From: Acidovorax sp. NCPPB 4044
GTDB taxonomy: Bacteria; Pseudomonadota; Gammaproteobacteria; Burkholderiales; Burkholderiaceae_C
Reading direction: 5' to 3'
NCBI RefSeq assembly: GCF_028069655.1
Contig: NZ_JAMCOS010000001.1
Coordinates: forward strand, 1,704,001-1,768,000
Length of the DNA: 64,000 nt
The notes under the pieces are model-generated. The model was not told the DNA's origin. It worked only from the letters and a program-made list of their open reading frames with translations, and made no database searches. The position numbers and the translations under genes were made by a program. Of this stretch, positions 10,147-20,276 are shown in pieces; position 1 is the first letter of the stretch; the number at the start of each line of letters is the position of its first letter.

Positions 10147-10980
10147 ATGGATACTCCCGCCATGCAGGCAATGCTTGCCTTTTTTCACCGGTGCCCGAGG
10201 CTGTTCATATTGACGGGGGCGGGATGCAGCACGGCGTCCGGCATTCCTGATTACCGCGGCGAGGACGGAGGCTGGAAGCGTCCGCCGCCGGTGACCTACC
10301 AGGCATTCATGGGTGACGAGGACGTGCGCAAACGCTACTGGGCCCGGAGCATGATCGGTTGGCGCGTGATGGGCCAGGCAGCGCCTGGGCCCGCCCACCA
10401 CGCCCTGTCTGCGCTTGAGTCGCTGGGCCGGGTGGAGATGCTCCTGACGCAGAACGTGGATGGACTGCATGGTGCGGCAGGCCAGAAGCGTGTCATCGAT
10501 CTGCATGGCCGCATCGACACGGTGCGCTGCATGGCTTGCGACGAGCGCATGCCACGTGCAGACCTTCAGGACTGGCTGGTCGGCCGCAACCCCGGCTGGG
10601 CCTCGCTGGATGCAGCAGCTGCGCCCGACGGAGATGCCGATCTGGAAGGGCACGCATTCTCTGCTTTCCAGGTGCCCGTGTGTCCCAGTTGCGGTGGCGG
10701 GCCACTCAAGCCGGACGTGGTTTTCTTTGGGGAAAGCGTGCCCCGCGCGCGTGTTGCCGCTGCGCAAGAGGCCCTCGGAGTGTCGGACGGAATGCTCGTG
10801 GCCGGTTCATCGTTAATGGTCTATTCCGGGTTCCGCTTCGTGCAAGCGGCGGTAGACGCCGGTTTGCCGGTCGTCGCCATCAATCGTGGCGTGACGCGGG
10901 CCGATCCGTTGCTGCATGCCAAGCTCCAGGACGATGTAGGGATAGCATTGAGCGCCATCGTCCAGGCGTTGAGTGCATAG
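10147..10980 (+). CDS. SIR2-family NAD-dependent protein deacylase
   Basis: A 277-aa sirtuin. Visible motifs are GAGCSTASGIPDYRG (NAD pocket), TQNVDGLH, the catalytic His in DLHGRIDTVRC, zinc Cys pairs CMAC and CPSC, FFGESVP and GSSLMVYSG. It removes acyl groups from lysine, using NAD. The open frame runs back into the exonuclease gene. The ATG at 10147 is chosen because the Rossmann core begins about 20 residues later; a start near 10048 overlapping sbcB is possible but less likely. It is probably cotranscribed with sbcB. Confidence 0.9.
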   Translation: MDTPAMQAMLAFFHRCPRLFILTGAGCSTASGIPDYRGEDGGWKRPPPVTYQAFMGDEDVRKRYWARSMIGWRVMGQAAPGPAHHALSALESLGRVEMLLTQNVDGLHGAAGQKRVIDLHGRIDTVRCMACDERMPRADLQDWLVGRNPGWASLDAAAAPDGDADLEGHAFSAFQVPVCPSCGGGPLKPDVVFFGESVPRARVAAAQEALGVSDGMLVAGSSLMVYSGFRFVQAAVDAGLPVVAINRGVTRADPLLHAKLQDDVGIALSAIVQALSA

Positions 10981-11008
10981 ACGCTTTGAGGAGGACGGAC
11001 GCATGCCC

Positions 11009-11030
11009 CACTGGCGCGCGGTGTTTTTTT
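11009..11030 (+). terminator. Weak intrinsic terminator after the sirtuin gene
   Basis: A five-pair stem CACTG/CGGTG (one G-T pair) with loop GCGCG is followed directly by seven T. It lies about 30 bp after the sirtuin stop and before the AcoR-type regulator, so it likely ends the sbcB-sirtuin transcript. The short stem keeps confidence moderate. It also overlaps a 17-codon open frame with a good Shine-Dalgarno (11003-11056). Confidence 0.5.
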
Positions 11031-11125
11031 GCGGTTGCCCTCACCGGTGCTGCTAAGGTGCCCGGGCAAGCCCGCGCTGCGCCAAAGAGCGCGAACGACA
11101 GCCAACCGCGGGAAAGGAGACAAAG

Positions 11126-13282
11126 ATGCAGACTGCCCCTCCGACCGGAACAGAGCCGCCCTATGCGCCTTTTCAACCGGCCCCATCGGCTGGCGTGATC
11201 GCCGACGCGCACGAGCGGTCACGCTCCTTCGGCCTGTGCCGTCATGAAGCCGCCGACCTGCAGCCCATTCCCGCCGACGCATTGGCATGGGCCGTGGCGC
11301 GCAATGAGGTGCTGTGTGCCCATGCATTGCCCGTCATGGAAACGCTGTCGGCCCAGATCGCCGGAACGCAAAGCATGGTGCTGCTGACGGATGCGCAGGG
11401 CGTGGTGCTGCATACGCTGGGAGACGAGGAGTTTCTGGGCCGTGCGCAGCGTGTCGCCCTGCGCCCTGGAGGGTCTTGGTCCGAGCGCAGCAAGGGCACC
11501 AATGCGATCGGAACGGCGCTGACCCTGGGCAATGCCGTGCAGGTCAACGGCGATGAGCATTTCCTCAAGGCAAACCAGTTCCTGACATGCTCGTGTGCCC
11601 CCATTTGCGATCCCCTGGGCCAGGTGATTGGCGCGCTCGACGTGAGCGGAGATCAGCACCAGCAAAGTGCGCATACGCTGGCGCTGGTGCGGATGTCTGC
11701 CCGCATGGTCGAGAACCACCTGTTTGGCAAAGTCTATGAGGATGCCGTGCGCTTGCGCTTCCACGCGCGCAGCGAATTTCTCGGAACGTTGATGGAGGGG
11801 CTTGCGGCTTTCACGCCGGAAGGGCGTTTCCTCGCTGCCAACCGAAGCGGGCAATTCCAGCTCGGTTTGTCTTCGAATGCATTGCAGGCGCAAACTTTTC
11901 CGTCGCTGTTCGGCATGCCCATGAGTGCCCTGCTGGCGCAGATGCGCAGCGCGCCGCTTCAGCCTTTGCGGCTGGGGTTGCCCGGGGGCGTGGTTGTCAA
12001 TGCCGTGGCGGAGTTTCGCCCCCGGCGGTGCACGGTGGCGGGCTGGATGTCGGATGCACCGGAGGAGGCGGTTGAAGCCGGTAATACAGTTCCCAGCGTG
12101 GAAAGGCCTTCCGCGGCCGCTCTCCGGAAACGGGCGCACACGCAGGGCGCCAGGCCAAAGTTGTCCAGCCTGCGGTACCTGGATACCGGCGATGTGCAGT
12201 TGGCGCAAGCCATTGATCGTGTGTCGAGGCTATTGGGCAGCGATGTCCCTACGCTGGTTCTTGGGGAAACCGGGACCGGCAAGGAGTTGCTGGCCAGGGC
12301 CATTCACCAGGACGGTCCTCGGTCCGCAGGGCCTTTCGTGGCCGTCAATTGCGCCGCGATTCCCGAGACGCTGATCGAGGCGGAACTCTTCGGCTACGAA
12401 GAGGGGGCCTTCACAGGGGCCCGGCGCAAGGGCAGCGTGGGCAAGATCGCTCAGGCCCATGGCGGCACGCTGTTCCTCGATGAAATCGGGGACATGCCTT
12501 TGTCCATGCAGGCCCGGCTGCTGCGGGTACTGCAGGAGCGTACGGTTGCCCCGCTGGGCTCTGCGCGGCAGGTGCCGGTGGATGTGCATGTGGTGTGTGC
12601 AACGCATCGCAACCTGCGCGACATGATGGCGCGGGGATGTTTTCGGGATGATCTCTATTACCGCCTCAACGGCCTGGTCGTGCGGCTCCCCGCATTGCGC
12701 GAGCGCACCGACCTTACGGTGATCGTGACGCGTCTTCTGCAGGCGCTGCACAGCGGTCCCGAGGGGCGCCACGGAGTGCAGGAAGAGGACCCACTGCGGG
12801 AGCGGGGCAGCATGCCCGTGAGGATATCGGCGCGCGCGATGGAGGTTTTCGTGGCGCATCGGTGGCCAGGCAATCTGCGGCAGCTGTCCAATGTGCTGCG
12901 CACTGCGGCGCTGATGGCACGGGGTGCGGATGAGATCGGTATCGAGCACCTTCCCGATGATCTGTTCGATGACGACGGGCTGCCCCAGCATGCGGACACC
13001 ACCGCGCCGGGATTTGCGCCTGCGTTCCATCCGCTGCCGGCTCGGGCGACTCCTCGGAGCGCAGGGTCTGAGGTGTCCTCTCCGTCCGGTACCGGCGCAG
13101 ACACTGTCCTGCCTTGGGGAGAGGTCGAAGAAGCTGCATTGCGCCATGCGATGGCCGTCCACCGCGGCAATGTGTCCGCCGCAGCGCGTGCATTGGGTGT
13201 GTCGCGCAACACGGTCTATCGGCGGCTCAAGGGGCTGGAATGGGGTTCTGCGAACGGATCGGCGAACACCTCCGGCAGCTGA
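11126..13282 (+). CDS. acoR: Sigma-54-dependent transcriptional activator, AcoR type
   Basis: A 718-aa enhancer-binding protein. The N-terminal half carries a GAF-type sensor region (conserved ERSKGTNAIGTAL). The AAA+ domain has Walker A GETGTGKE at about residue 380 and the sigma-54 contact loop GAFTGA at about 427. The C-terminal Fis-type helix-turn-helix reads AARALGVSRNTVYRRLKGL. AcoR-type activators turn on acetoin or alcohol/aldehyde oxidation genes. The convergent aldehyde dehydrogenase operon, with its own sigma-54 promoter, is the obvious target. A strong AAGGAG lies 7 bases before the ATG. The inducer (acetaldehyde, ethanol or acetoin) cannot be told from sequence. Confidence 0.9.
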   Translation: MQTAPPTGTEPPYAPFQPAPSAGVIADAHERSRSFGLCRHEAADLQPIPADALAWAVARNEVLCAHALPVMETLSAQIAGTQSMVLLTDAQGVVLHTLGDEEFLGRAQRVALRPGGSWSERSKGTNAIGTALTLGNAVQVNGDEHFLKANQFLTCSCAPICDPLGQVIGALDVSGDQHQQSAHTLALVRMSARMVENHLFGKVYEDAVRLRFHARSEFLGTLMEGLAAFTPEGRFLAANRSGQFQLGLSSNALQAQTFPSLFGMPMSALLAQMRSAPLQPLRLGLPGGVVVNAVAEFRPRRCTVAGWMSDAPEEAVEAGNTVPSVERPSAAALRKRAHTQGARPKLSSLRYLDTGDVQLAQAIDRVSRLLGSDVPTLVLGETGTGKELLARAIHQDGPRSAGPFVAVNCAAIPETLIEAELFGYEEGAFTGARRKGSVGKIAQAHGGTLFLDEIGDMPLSMQARLLRVLQERTVAPLGSARQVPVDVHVVCATHRNLRDMMARGCFRDDLYYRLNGLVVRLPALRERTDLTVIVTRLLQALHSGPEGRHGVQEEDPLRERGSMPVRISARAMEVFVAHRWPGNLRQLSNVLRTAALMARGADEIGIEHLPDDLFDDDGLPQHADTTAPGFAPAFHPLPARATPRSAGSEVSSPSGTGADTVLPWGEVEEAALRHAMAVHRGNVSAAARALGVSRNTVYRRLKGLEWGSANGSANTSGS

Positions 13283-13300
13283 GCCGGCAGATGGGCGCCG

Positions 13301-13723
13301 TCAACCGGCTCCCCGCGGAGGAGCCCCCAGGGCTTCCACGGCAGCCCATTCCGATTCGCTGTAAAGCCGGGAGCGGGTAAGGAAGCGCAGACCGGTGGGC
13401 CGTTCGAGAGAGAACATGCCCCCGTTGCCTGGCACTGCGTCGATGATCAGGTGCGTATGTTCCCAGTAGGCGAATTGAGACTGGCTCATGTAGAACGGCT
13501 CGCCCGCGATCTCACCCAGCAGCACGTCCGAATCGCCCAGCATGAAATCTCCCCGGGCAAAGCACATCGGTGCACTGCCGTCGCAGCAGCCCCCGGACTG
13601 GTGGAACATGAGCGGTCCGTGCCGGGCATGCAGCTGTTCGATGAGGGCGGCCGCGGCGGGTGTGGCGGAAACGCGGGTGGCGGCAGGCAGGCCGGTGGAT
13701 GATGGCGTCATGGGGTTTTCCAT
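13301..13723 (-). CDS. DUF779 family protein
   Basis: A 140-aa protein with the DUF779 hallmarks HGPLMFHQSGGCCDG and a second Cys region SAPMCFARGDF, plus QFAYWEHTHLIIDAVPG. The clustered Cys/His residues suggest metal binding; this is inference. DUF779 genes regularly accompany ExaC/AcoD-type aldehyde dehydrogenases, as here, where it is the last gene of the aldehyde dehydrogenase-adhP unit. The start is ATG 13723 with AGGAA upstream; a second in-frame ATG lies four codons in. It ends 18 bp from the convergent regulator. Confidence 0.9.
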   Translation of the reverse strand: MENPMTPSSTGLPAATRVSATPAAAALIEQLHARHGPLMFHQSGGCCDGSAPMCFARGDFMLGDSDVLLGEIAGEPFYMSQSQFAYWEHTHLIIDAVPGNGGMFSLERPTGLRFLTRSRLYSESEWAAVEALGAPPRGAG

Positions 13724-13761
13724 TCGTTCCTGTCTTCTCGTGGGAGGCCCGCCAATCGGTT

Positions 13762-14793
13762 TCAGGCAGACATGTCCAGCACGATGCGGCCCTGGATCTG
13801 GCCTTTGTGCATGCGCGCGAAAACGTCGTTGATGTTTTCCAGCCGCTCGGTGGCCACCGTCGCCTTGACGGCGCCGCGGGCGGCGAAGTCGAGCGACTCC
13901 TGCAGATCCAGGCGGGTTCCCACGATGGAGCCGCGCACGGTGACGCCACGCAGCACCATGTCGAAGATCGGCAGCGGGAAGTTGCCCGGAGGCAGTCCGT
14001 TCAGCGACACGGTGCCGCCGCGGCGCACCATGCCCAGGGCCTGCTCGAAGGCCTTGGGCGACACTGCGGTCACCAGCGCGCCGTGGGCACCGCCGATCTC
14101 CTTCTGCAAAAAGGCCGCAGGGTCGGTGGTCCTCGCGTTGACGGCCACACTGGCACCCAGCTGCTTCGCCAGTTCGAGTTTGTCGTCTTCCACATCCACG
14201 GCAGCCACATTGAGGCCCATGGCCTTGGCGTACTGCACGGCCATGTGGCCCAGACCGCCGATGCCGGAAATGGCCACCCAGTCTCCGGGCTTCGTGTCTG
14301 TGACCTTGAGACCTTTGTATACGGTGACGCCCGCGCACAGCACGGGCGCGATGTCCACGAAGCCGATGCCGGCTGGCAGGTGCCCCACATAGGCCGGATC
14401 GGCCAGCGCATAGTCGGCAAAGCCTCCGTTGACCGAATAGCCGGTGTTGCTTTGCGATTCGCAGAGCGTTTCCCATCCGCCCAGACAATGCGTGCAGCAA
14501 CCGCAGGCGGAGTGGAGCCATGGAACGCCCACGCGATCACCTTCCTTGACGTGCTTCACATGGCGCCCCACACCGGCCACGAAGCCGACGCCCTCATGGC
14601 CCGGAATGAAGGGCGGGTTCGGCTTGACGGGCCAGTCGCCCTCGGCGGCATGCAGGTCGGTATGGCACACGCCGGATGCCTCGATCTTGACGAGGATCTG
14701 GTCATCGGAGGGTGTCGGAATTGGCACTTCTTCGATGCTGAGCGGTTTGCCGAATGCACGGACGACGGCGGCTTTCATGGTCTTGGCGGTCAT
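13762..14793 (-). CDS. adhP: Zinc-dependent alcohol dehydrogenase AdhP
   Basis: A 343-aa medium-chain alcohol dehydrogenase. Catalytic-zinc ligands are in [14 protein letters not shown] and PGHEGVG. The structural-zinc cysteines lie in [18 protein letters not shown], and the NAD-binding motif is [14 protein letters not shown]. It oxidises short primary alcohols to aldehydes, feeding the dehydrogenase encoded upstream in the same direction. An AAAGGA Shine-Dalgarno precedes the ATG. It lies 96 bp after the aldehyde dehydrogenase and 38 bp before DUF779, so a single sigma-54-driven transcript is plausible. Confidence 0.95.
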   Translation of the reverse strand: MTAKTMKAAVVRAFGKPLSIEEVPIPTPSDDQILVKIEASGVCHTDLHAAEGDWPVKPNPPFIPGHEGVGFVAGVGRHVKHVKEGDRVGVPWLHSACGCCTHCLGGWETLCESQSNTGYSVNGGFADYALADPAYVGHLPAGIGFVDIAPVLCAGVTVYKGLKVTDTKPGDWVAISGIGGLGHMAVQYAKAMGLNVAAVDVEDDKLELAKQLGASVAVNARTTDPAAFLQKEIGGAHGALVTAVSPKAFEQALGMVRRGGTVSLNGLPPGNFPLPIFDMVLRGVTVRGSIVGTRLDLQESLDFAARGAVKATVATERLENINDVFARMHKGQIQGRIVLDMSA

Positions 14794-14889
14794 GGCGAGG
14801 AAATCCTTTCTGCTGGGGGATGAAGTGCGGAAGGCCGGCTACCACCATAGGCTGGCCCTCCGCCCCCTTGGCTGACGCAGGTCAACCCA

Positions 14890-16410
<1,521 letters not shown>

Positions 16411-16479
16411 GGTGCTTGTCTCCTGTGAATGACGAGGGGTGCGGGCGCTGCACAGCGCAGGTCCGGCCCTGCCATCTGC

Positions 16480-16494
16480 GCAATCGGCGTGCCA
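16480..16494 (-). promoter_or_regulatory. Sigma-54 (-24/-12) promoter of the aldehyde dehydrogenase operon
   Basis: Read on the minus strand the site is TGGCAC-GCCGA-TTGC, an exact match to the -24/-12 consensus TGGCAC-N5-TTGC. It ends 69 bp before the start codon of the aldehyde dehydrogenase, leaving a leader of about 55-60 bases. A sigma-54 activator gene at the end of the same locus supports function. Confidence 0.88.
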
Positions 16495-16571
16495 GCGCAC
16501 TCACAAGAGGGGTCCTCACTGGAGAACTGCGGCTTTGACGACGCCTTTGTAGGGGGGCAGGGTGTGCCAGT

Positions 16572-16600
16572 TGTTCCGTTCTGGAGCAGTTGTGGCAACT
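16572..16600. promoter_or_regulatory. Candidate upstream activator sites (two overlapping palindromes)
   Basis: Two adjoining inverted repeats lie about 80-105 bp upstream of the sigma-54 promoter: TGTTCC-N5-GGAGCA (16572-16588, one mismatch) and AGTTG-TGG-CAACT (16588-16600, perfect). The distance and symmetry fit binding sites for a sigma-54 activator such as the AcoR-type protein at 11126-13282. No protein-specific consensus was available for comparison. Confidence 0.45.
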
Positions 16601-16840
16601 CGGACCATTGGCGAACCGGCCGCACGCTGCAACTTCAGATCCGCTCCGGGGTGTCGCGCGCGTACCCCTGCCCCGGGTCGGGAACGTCGACCCAAACCGG
16701 GCGTAGGCGGGGTCGGCCGGCTTGGTGTATAACCGCGCCTCCCCGGCTGGCCCGGGAAACGTGACCGGTCCAGCCCGGCGGCGCAGGCGCCGGGAGGCGG
16801 GGCGCGGTATGCCTGCTGTTTCGATCCACTCCCACCGAGC

Positions 16841-17122
16841 ATGACCGACCATTACGCCGCCCTGGGGTTGAGCGCGAATGCGCCCCTGGCCGACATCAAG
16901 AAAGCCTTCCGGCAGAAGGCGGCCTTCTACCATCCCGACCGCAATCCCTCGCCGGACGCGGCGGAGCGTTTTCGCGCGGTGCAGAAGGCTTATGAAGTGC
17001 TCTCCGACGAGACAGCCCGCCAGGCCTATGACGACAACCGCCGCCGCAACCTGCTCGACGACCCTCTCCAGACTGCGCGCGAAATCTGGCAGTCCTATTT
17101 CAAGAACGTGCTTTCCTCGTGA
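16841..17122 (+). CDS. Minimal J-domain protein
   Basis: A 93-aa protein that is almost only a J-domain. HYAALGLSANAPLADIKKAF forms helices I-II, HPD is at residues 31-33 and helix III reads FRAVQKAYEVLSDETARQAYD. There is no Gly/Phe region, zinc finger or C-terminal substrate domain; only about 20 residues follow (ending WQSYFKNVLSS). It should stimulate DnaK-type ATPases, with specificity supplied by a partner. The stop overlaps the GTG start of the next gene by four bases, so the two are translationally coupled. Confidence 0.88.
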   Translation: MTDHYAALGLSANAPLADIKKAFRQKAAFYHPDRNPSPDAAERFRAVQKAYEVLSDETARQAYDDNRRRNLLDDPLQTAREIWQSYFKNVLSS

Positions 17123-17694
17123 AACTCTCCCCCTTTTTCCATGATTTGCGCTCGGCCTACCAGTCCGAGCTGGATGACCTGGCGCTCGACTCCGAAGGCA
17201 AGGACGTCCTGCGCAAGCGCCTTGCGCAAAAGCGCAGCGAGATCGCCTTTCTCGCGCAGATGATCGATTTCAGCCCCGAGATGGTGGCTGTGGCGTTTCA
17301 CCAGGGCTTCCGGTTCCATCGCCCGGCGGCGCTGGATCCGTTGCTGCTGCGCAGTGCGGACGAGCTGCCGGAATGGCCGGCGCTGGGCGGGAGCGTGACG
17401 CTCGAACCCTGGGCCCAGGCGTTGGCCGACGTGGTGCTGGCCGAACCGTCCGGCGCCCGGTTCCTGACCGTTGCGGCTGTCCTTGAATATGCGCGGCAGC
17501 ATGCACGCTACGGAGCGGCCGCGGCGCAAGAGTCGGAGGAAGCGGAAGACGGCGAGGGTAGTGCGGAGCGGCACGATGACGACGATTCCGCCCGCTGGAG
17601 TGCCGACGATGCCGACGAGCCCCGTACTCCTGCCGATCGTGACGAGGCGGCTGCCGATTGGCTTGCCGATCTCGGCTTCGACCGCAAGGACTGA
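17119..17694 (+). CDS. Unknown protein coupled to the J-domain gene
   Basis: 191 aa, not recognised. The GTG start at 17119 overlaps the J-domain stop. The first 140 residues look globular and helical (SELDDLALDSEGKDVLRKRL). The last 50 are very acidic, rich in Glu, Asp and Ala, ending WLADLGFDRKD. There is no signal peptide or membrane segment. Overlap with the J-domain gene suggests the two products work together, perhaps with this protein supplying substrate recognition; that is inference. Confidence 0.75.
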   Translation: MKLSPFFHDLRSAYQSELDDLALDSEGKDVLRKRLAQKRSEIAFLAQMIDFSPEMVAVAFHQGFRFHRPAALDPLLLRSADELPEWPALGGSVTLEPWAQALADVVLAEPSGARFLTVAAVLEYARQHARYGAAAAQESEEAEDGEGSAERHDDDDSARWSADDADEPRTPADRDEAAADWLADLGFDRKD

Positions 17695-17760
17695 CGGCCT
17701 GGCCGTCAGCCACTGAACCGCTTGAACCGCTTTTTGCCCCCGGCCCCTTTGTCTTCTGCC

Positions 17761-18519
17761 ATGTCACAACACCTCGCCCTCATCACCCAGACCCAGGCCC
17801 TCATCGCTGCCGGGGACATCGTCGGCGCCGAGTCCGCCCTGTCCCAGCTCGCGGACGATGAAGGCGATCGCGCGCTGGTTGCCGTGCTCGACGAGCTGGC
17901 TCCCAAGGATGTGCTGGCCGTGATGCGGGAGTACGACGAGTCCAAGGCGTCGGTGGTCAATATGCTGGTGACTCCCGCGCAGTTCGCGCGCGCCCTGGTG
18001 CTGGAGAAACAGTACAAGGACATCACGCACACCCATCTGCGCAGCATGGTGAACGCGGTGATTTTCCGGGGTGACGTGGAACCGGTCGAGTTCCTCACGG
18101 CCATTGGCGATCTCGAAGGCGGCAGCGAAGCGCTGGCCAACTATTTCGCGGAGAAGTGGAGCCGGCTGGAAGCCTTCGCCCGGGCCGGTACTTTCGACGC
18201 CATCGAGGACGACGGTGCGGTCCTCTCCGAGGACCAGCTCTTCAATGTGGCTTACGCGCCTGCGAAGGTCGAGCAGGAGGAAGTGGCCGATCGTGACTGG
18301 ATGCAGCTCGCGTGGCTGCTGCGATACCAGTGCGTGGACCTGTTCATCGAAACCCTGCTCGTGTTGCGTGCCAAGGCGCATGCGCACGACATGGGGTTGG
18401 GCGACGAGGAGGGTGGCCCCTTCGACGACGAGGCCGACGACAAGTTCGAGACCAGCGAAACCGACCGCGGCAAGGCGACGCCCGCCGCCCGCGCTTCCGA
18501 CGAGGAATCGGCCATCTGA
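17761..18519 (+). CDS. Unknown helical protein of the J-domain cluster
   Basis: 252 aa, not recognised. The start is taken at ATG 17761 (MSQHLALITQTQALI); 13 further codons upstream are open but no better supported. It is mostly alpha-helical in appearance, for example GAESALSQLADDEGDRALVA and AVLDELAPKDVLAVMREYDE. The acidic Asp/Glu-rich tail (from about residue 215) resembles that of the preceding protein. It appears cytosolic. It lies 66 bp after the previous gene and 14 bp before the next, so it is part of one transcription unit. Confidence 0.75.
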   Translation: MSQHLALITQTQALIAAGDIVGAESALSQLADDEGDRALVAVLDELAPKDVLAVMREYDESKASVVNMLVTPAQFARALVLEKQYKDITHTHLRSMVNAVIFRGDVEPVEFLTAIGDLEGGSEALANYFAEKWSRLEAFARAGTFDAIEDDGAVLSEDQLFNVAYAPAKVEQEEVADRDWMQLAWLLRYQCVDLFIETLLVLRAKAHAHDMGLGDEEGGPFDDEADDKFETSETDRGKATPAARASDEESAI

Positions 18520-18533
18520 GTCGGACGGTTGCC

Positions 18534-19823
18534 ATGACCTCTTCCGTTTCCCCTCCGAACCCGGCCGATGCAACGCCTTCATCGGCGATCTCGCTGCACG
18601 ATGCCCGCCCTTTCTTCGAGAAGGCGTTGGTGCACGGTATCGAGCACGGCATCGTCCCGCCCGAGAAGGTCGATGCCATCGAGGCCGATGCACCCAAGGG
18701 CATGGTGCAGGTGGCCCGCTACTTCGGCACCGAGTTCCTGCGGCCCGAGCTGGAAAAGGCGCGTGAGCGCATGGTCAATCTCGTCAGCCTGGATCTGTTG
18801 GAGGAAAGTGCAGGCGATCTCGGTCGCGCGGCGCTGCTGCTGCGCGAGCACAGTTTCCTGTCGCGCTCCAAGGCCGGGTCGGATCGGCTGCGCCGGCTCA
18901 TCGCCTTGCCACAGAACAGCAACTTCGGTTTTCTATCCACCACCGGCGAGCCGGATGTGCAGCAGCTCTCGGTCTGGTCGCTGCGCAGCCATGCCGAGTA
19001 CCGCGCCGAACTGGCACGGCGGACCGCCATTGCCGGCGCAATCGCCGCCGCGATGTGGTTCGCGGAGCAGTTCGGATTGGACGAGACGGCGCTCGAAGAG
19101 GGCGGGGCCGATGCCGAGGGCGTCATACTGATGGGCCTCCTGTGGCATTGGATGCATCCTGCCGCGGAACATTGGCCGCACGCGGCGGCGTTCGAAAAGC
19201 GCGTGGCGGCTCTGCGGCGCAAGCCGGCAAAAGGGCCGCAGGAGTTGGGTGTGCCCGCCGGCATGCCGCCGGAGCTGGTGCCAGTGGTGCGCCCCTGGGT
19301 GGCGCCAGTGCAGGCCGAGGCTGCCCGCGTGCTCGACCCCGCGGTGCCGGTGGCGCCGATGGTCCGGCCTTTAGGGAGCTTCCGGGCGCGGTATTTCCTG
19401 GTGGACGACCCGCTGGCGGAGCTGGACGAGCACCACCGCAGTGCCGATGTCCTGCTGGACGAGTCGGGCGATGGCGAGACACTGGCGCCCGCCAGCAAGA
19501 CCTGGGAGCGCGCCACTCAGGGGCATGACGATGAGCACTCGCTGCTGACGATGTTCCTGTGCCTGGCAGCGGGTACACCCAAGAAGACCGTCCTGACGGA
19601 AAAACTCGCTGCAAGCCTGGTGCGGCGGGTGCGCAAGCTTGGCTGGCAGCCTGAGCGGGCTTCTGAATTCATCCTTGCCCATGCGGCCGAGGGCTATCGC
19701 GCGGCGTACCTCGAGTTGTGGAGCGCCTTCGTGACTGAAGCGCGGGTGCTGCTGGATGACCGCGACAGCGGGCTGCACGAAGCGATGGCCCTGCTGCGGC
19801 GCGAATGCCACGTGGCTGGCTGA
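18534..19823 (+). CDS. Unknown 429-aa protein, last gene of the J-domain cluster
   Basis: 429 aa, not recognised. The ATG at 18534 starts 14 bp after the previous gene; the longer open frame overlaps that gene and is not used. Recognisable stretches are helical (FFEKALVHGIEHGIVPPEKVDAIE at the N-terminus, beginning shortly after the start) with a Pro/Val-rich middle and another helical C-terminal third. There are no transmembrane segments or catalytic motifs that I can name. Confidence 0.75.
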   Translation: MTSSVSPPNPADATPSSAISLHDARPFFEKALVHGIEHGIVPPEKVDAIEADAPKGMVQVARYFGTEFLRPELEKARERMVNLVSLDLLEESAGDLGRAALLLREHSFLSRSKAGSDRLRRLIALPQNSNFGFLSTTGEPDVQQLSVWSLRSHAEYRAELARRTAIAGAIAAAMWFAEQFGLDETALEEGGADAEGVILMGLLWHWMHPAAEHWPHAAAFEKRVAALRRKPAKGPQELGVPAGMPPELVPVVRPWVAPVQAEAARVLDPAVPVAPMVRPLGSFRARYFLVDDPLAELDEHHRSADVLLDESGDGETLAPASKTWERATQGHDDEHSLLTMFLCLAAGTPKKTVLTEKLAASLVRRVRKLGWQPERASEFILAHAAEGYRAAYLELWSAFVTEARVLLDDRDSGLHEAMALLRRECHVAG

Positions 19824-20276
19824 CCCCACGCAGCGGTCATTGCCCGTAAGGCGGGATCCAAGGCGGCAGCCCGATGTTCTGAGCGTGGTGGTAGTGGTGG
19901 TGGCTCGGCCGCTGTGTCGGCCGCCATGCTTGCCTGTGCCGTTGTATTGCTGGCGCAGCTTTTGCTTTTCTCGGCCTGGGGCCCCCTTCGGCGGGCCCTG
20001 CGCGGAAGGTCTGGGAAGTGCCATGGCCCGCAGGCCATGGCTTCCTCTGCTTCTACTTTTACTTCTATTGCGTGCGGTGCGACGCTTTTTGGCGTAGCGC
20101 CCGCTACGCTCCGGCTCGATACTCCCTAACCCTCGTTGTTCGAGTGGGTGAATTTTGTCTCAAGGGGCAACAATGGCATCTTTAAAATCCTGAAGCGTTC
20201 TGAAACATCGTTGGGTTAGAGTGCGCGCGGGCGGGGGAGGGTCGCTGTCGGCCGCTCCATTTCATGAAAAGAATCA
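19824..20276. other. Non-coding interval with hairpins
   Basis: No convincing gene. It contains a GGTGGTAGTGG-type simple repeat near 19890, a perfect 8-bp stem CCATGGCC-CGCA-GGCCATGG at 20021-20040, a pyrimidine-rich tract (20041-20070) and a perfect 7-bp stem GCGTAGC-GCCC-GCTACGC at 20092-20109. Base composition becomes more AT-rich from about 20110 toward the next gene, which probably holds its promoter, but no clear -35/-10 pair is visible. Confidence 0.55.
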
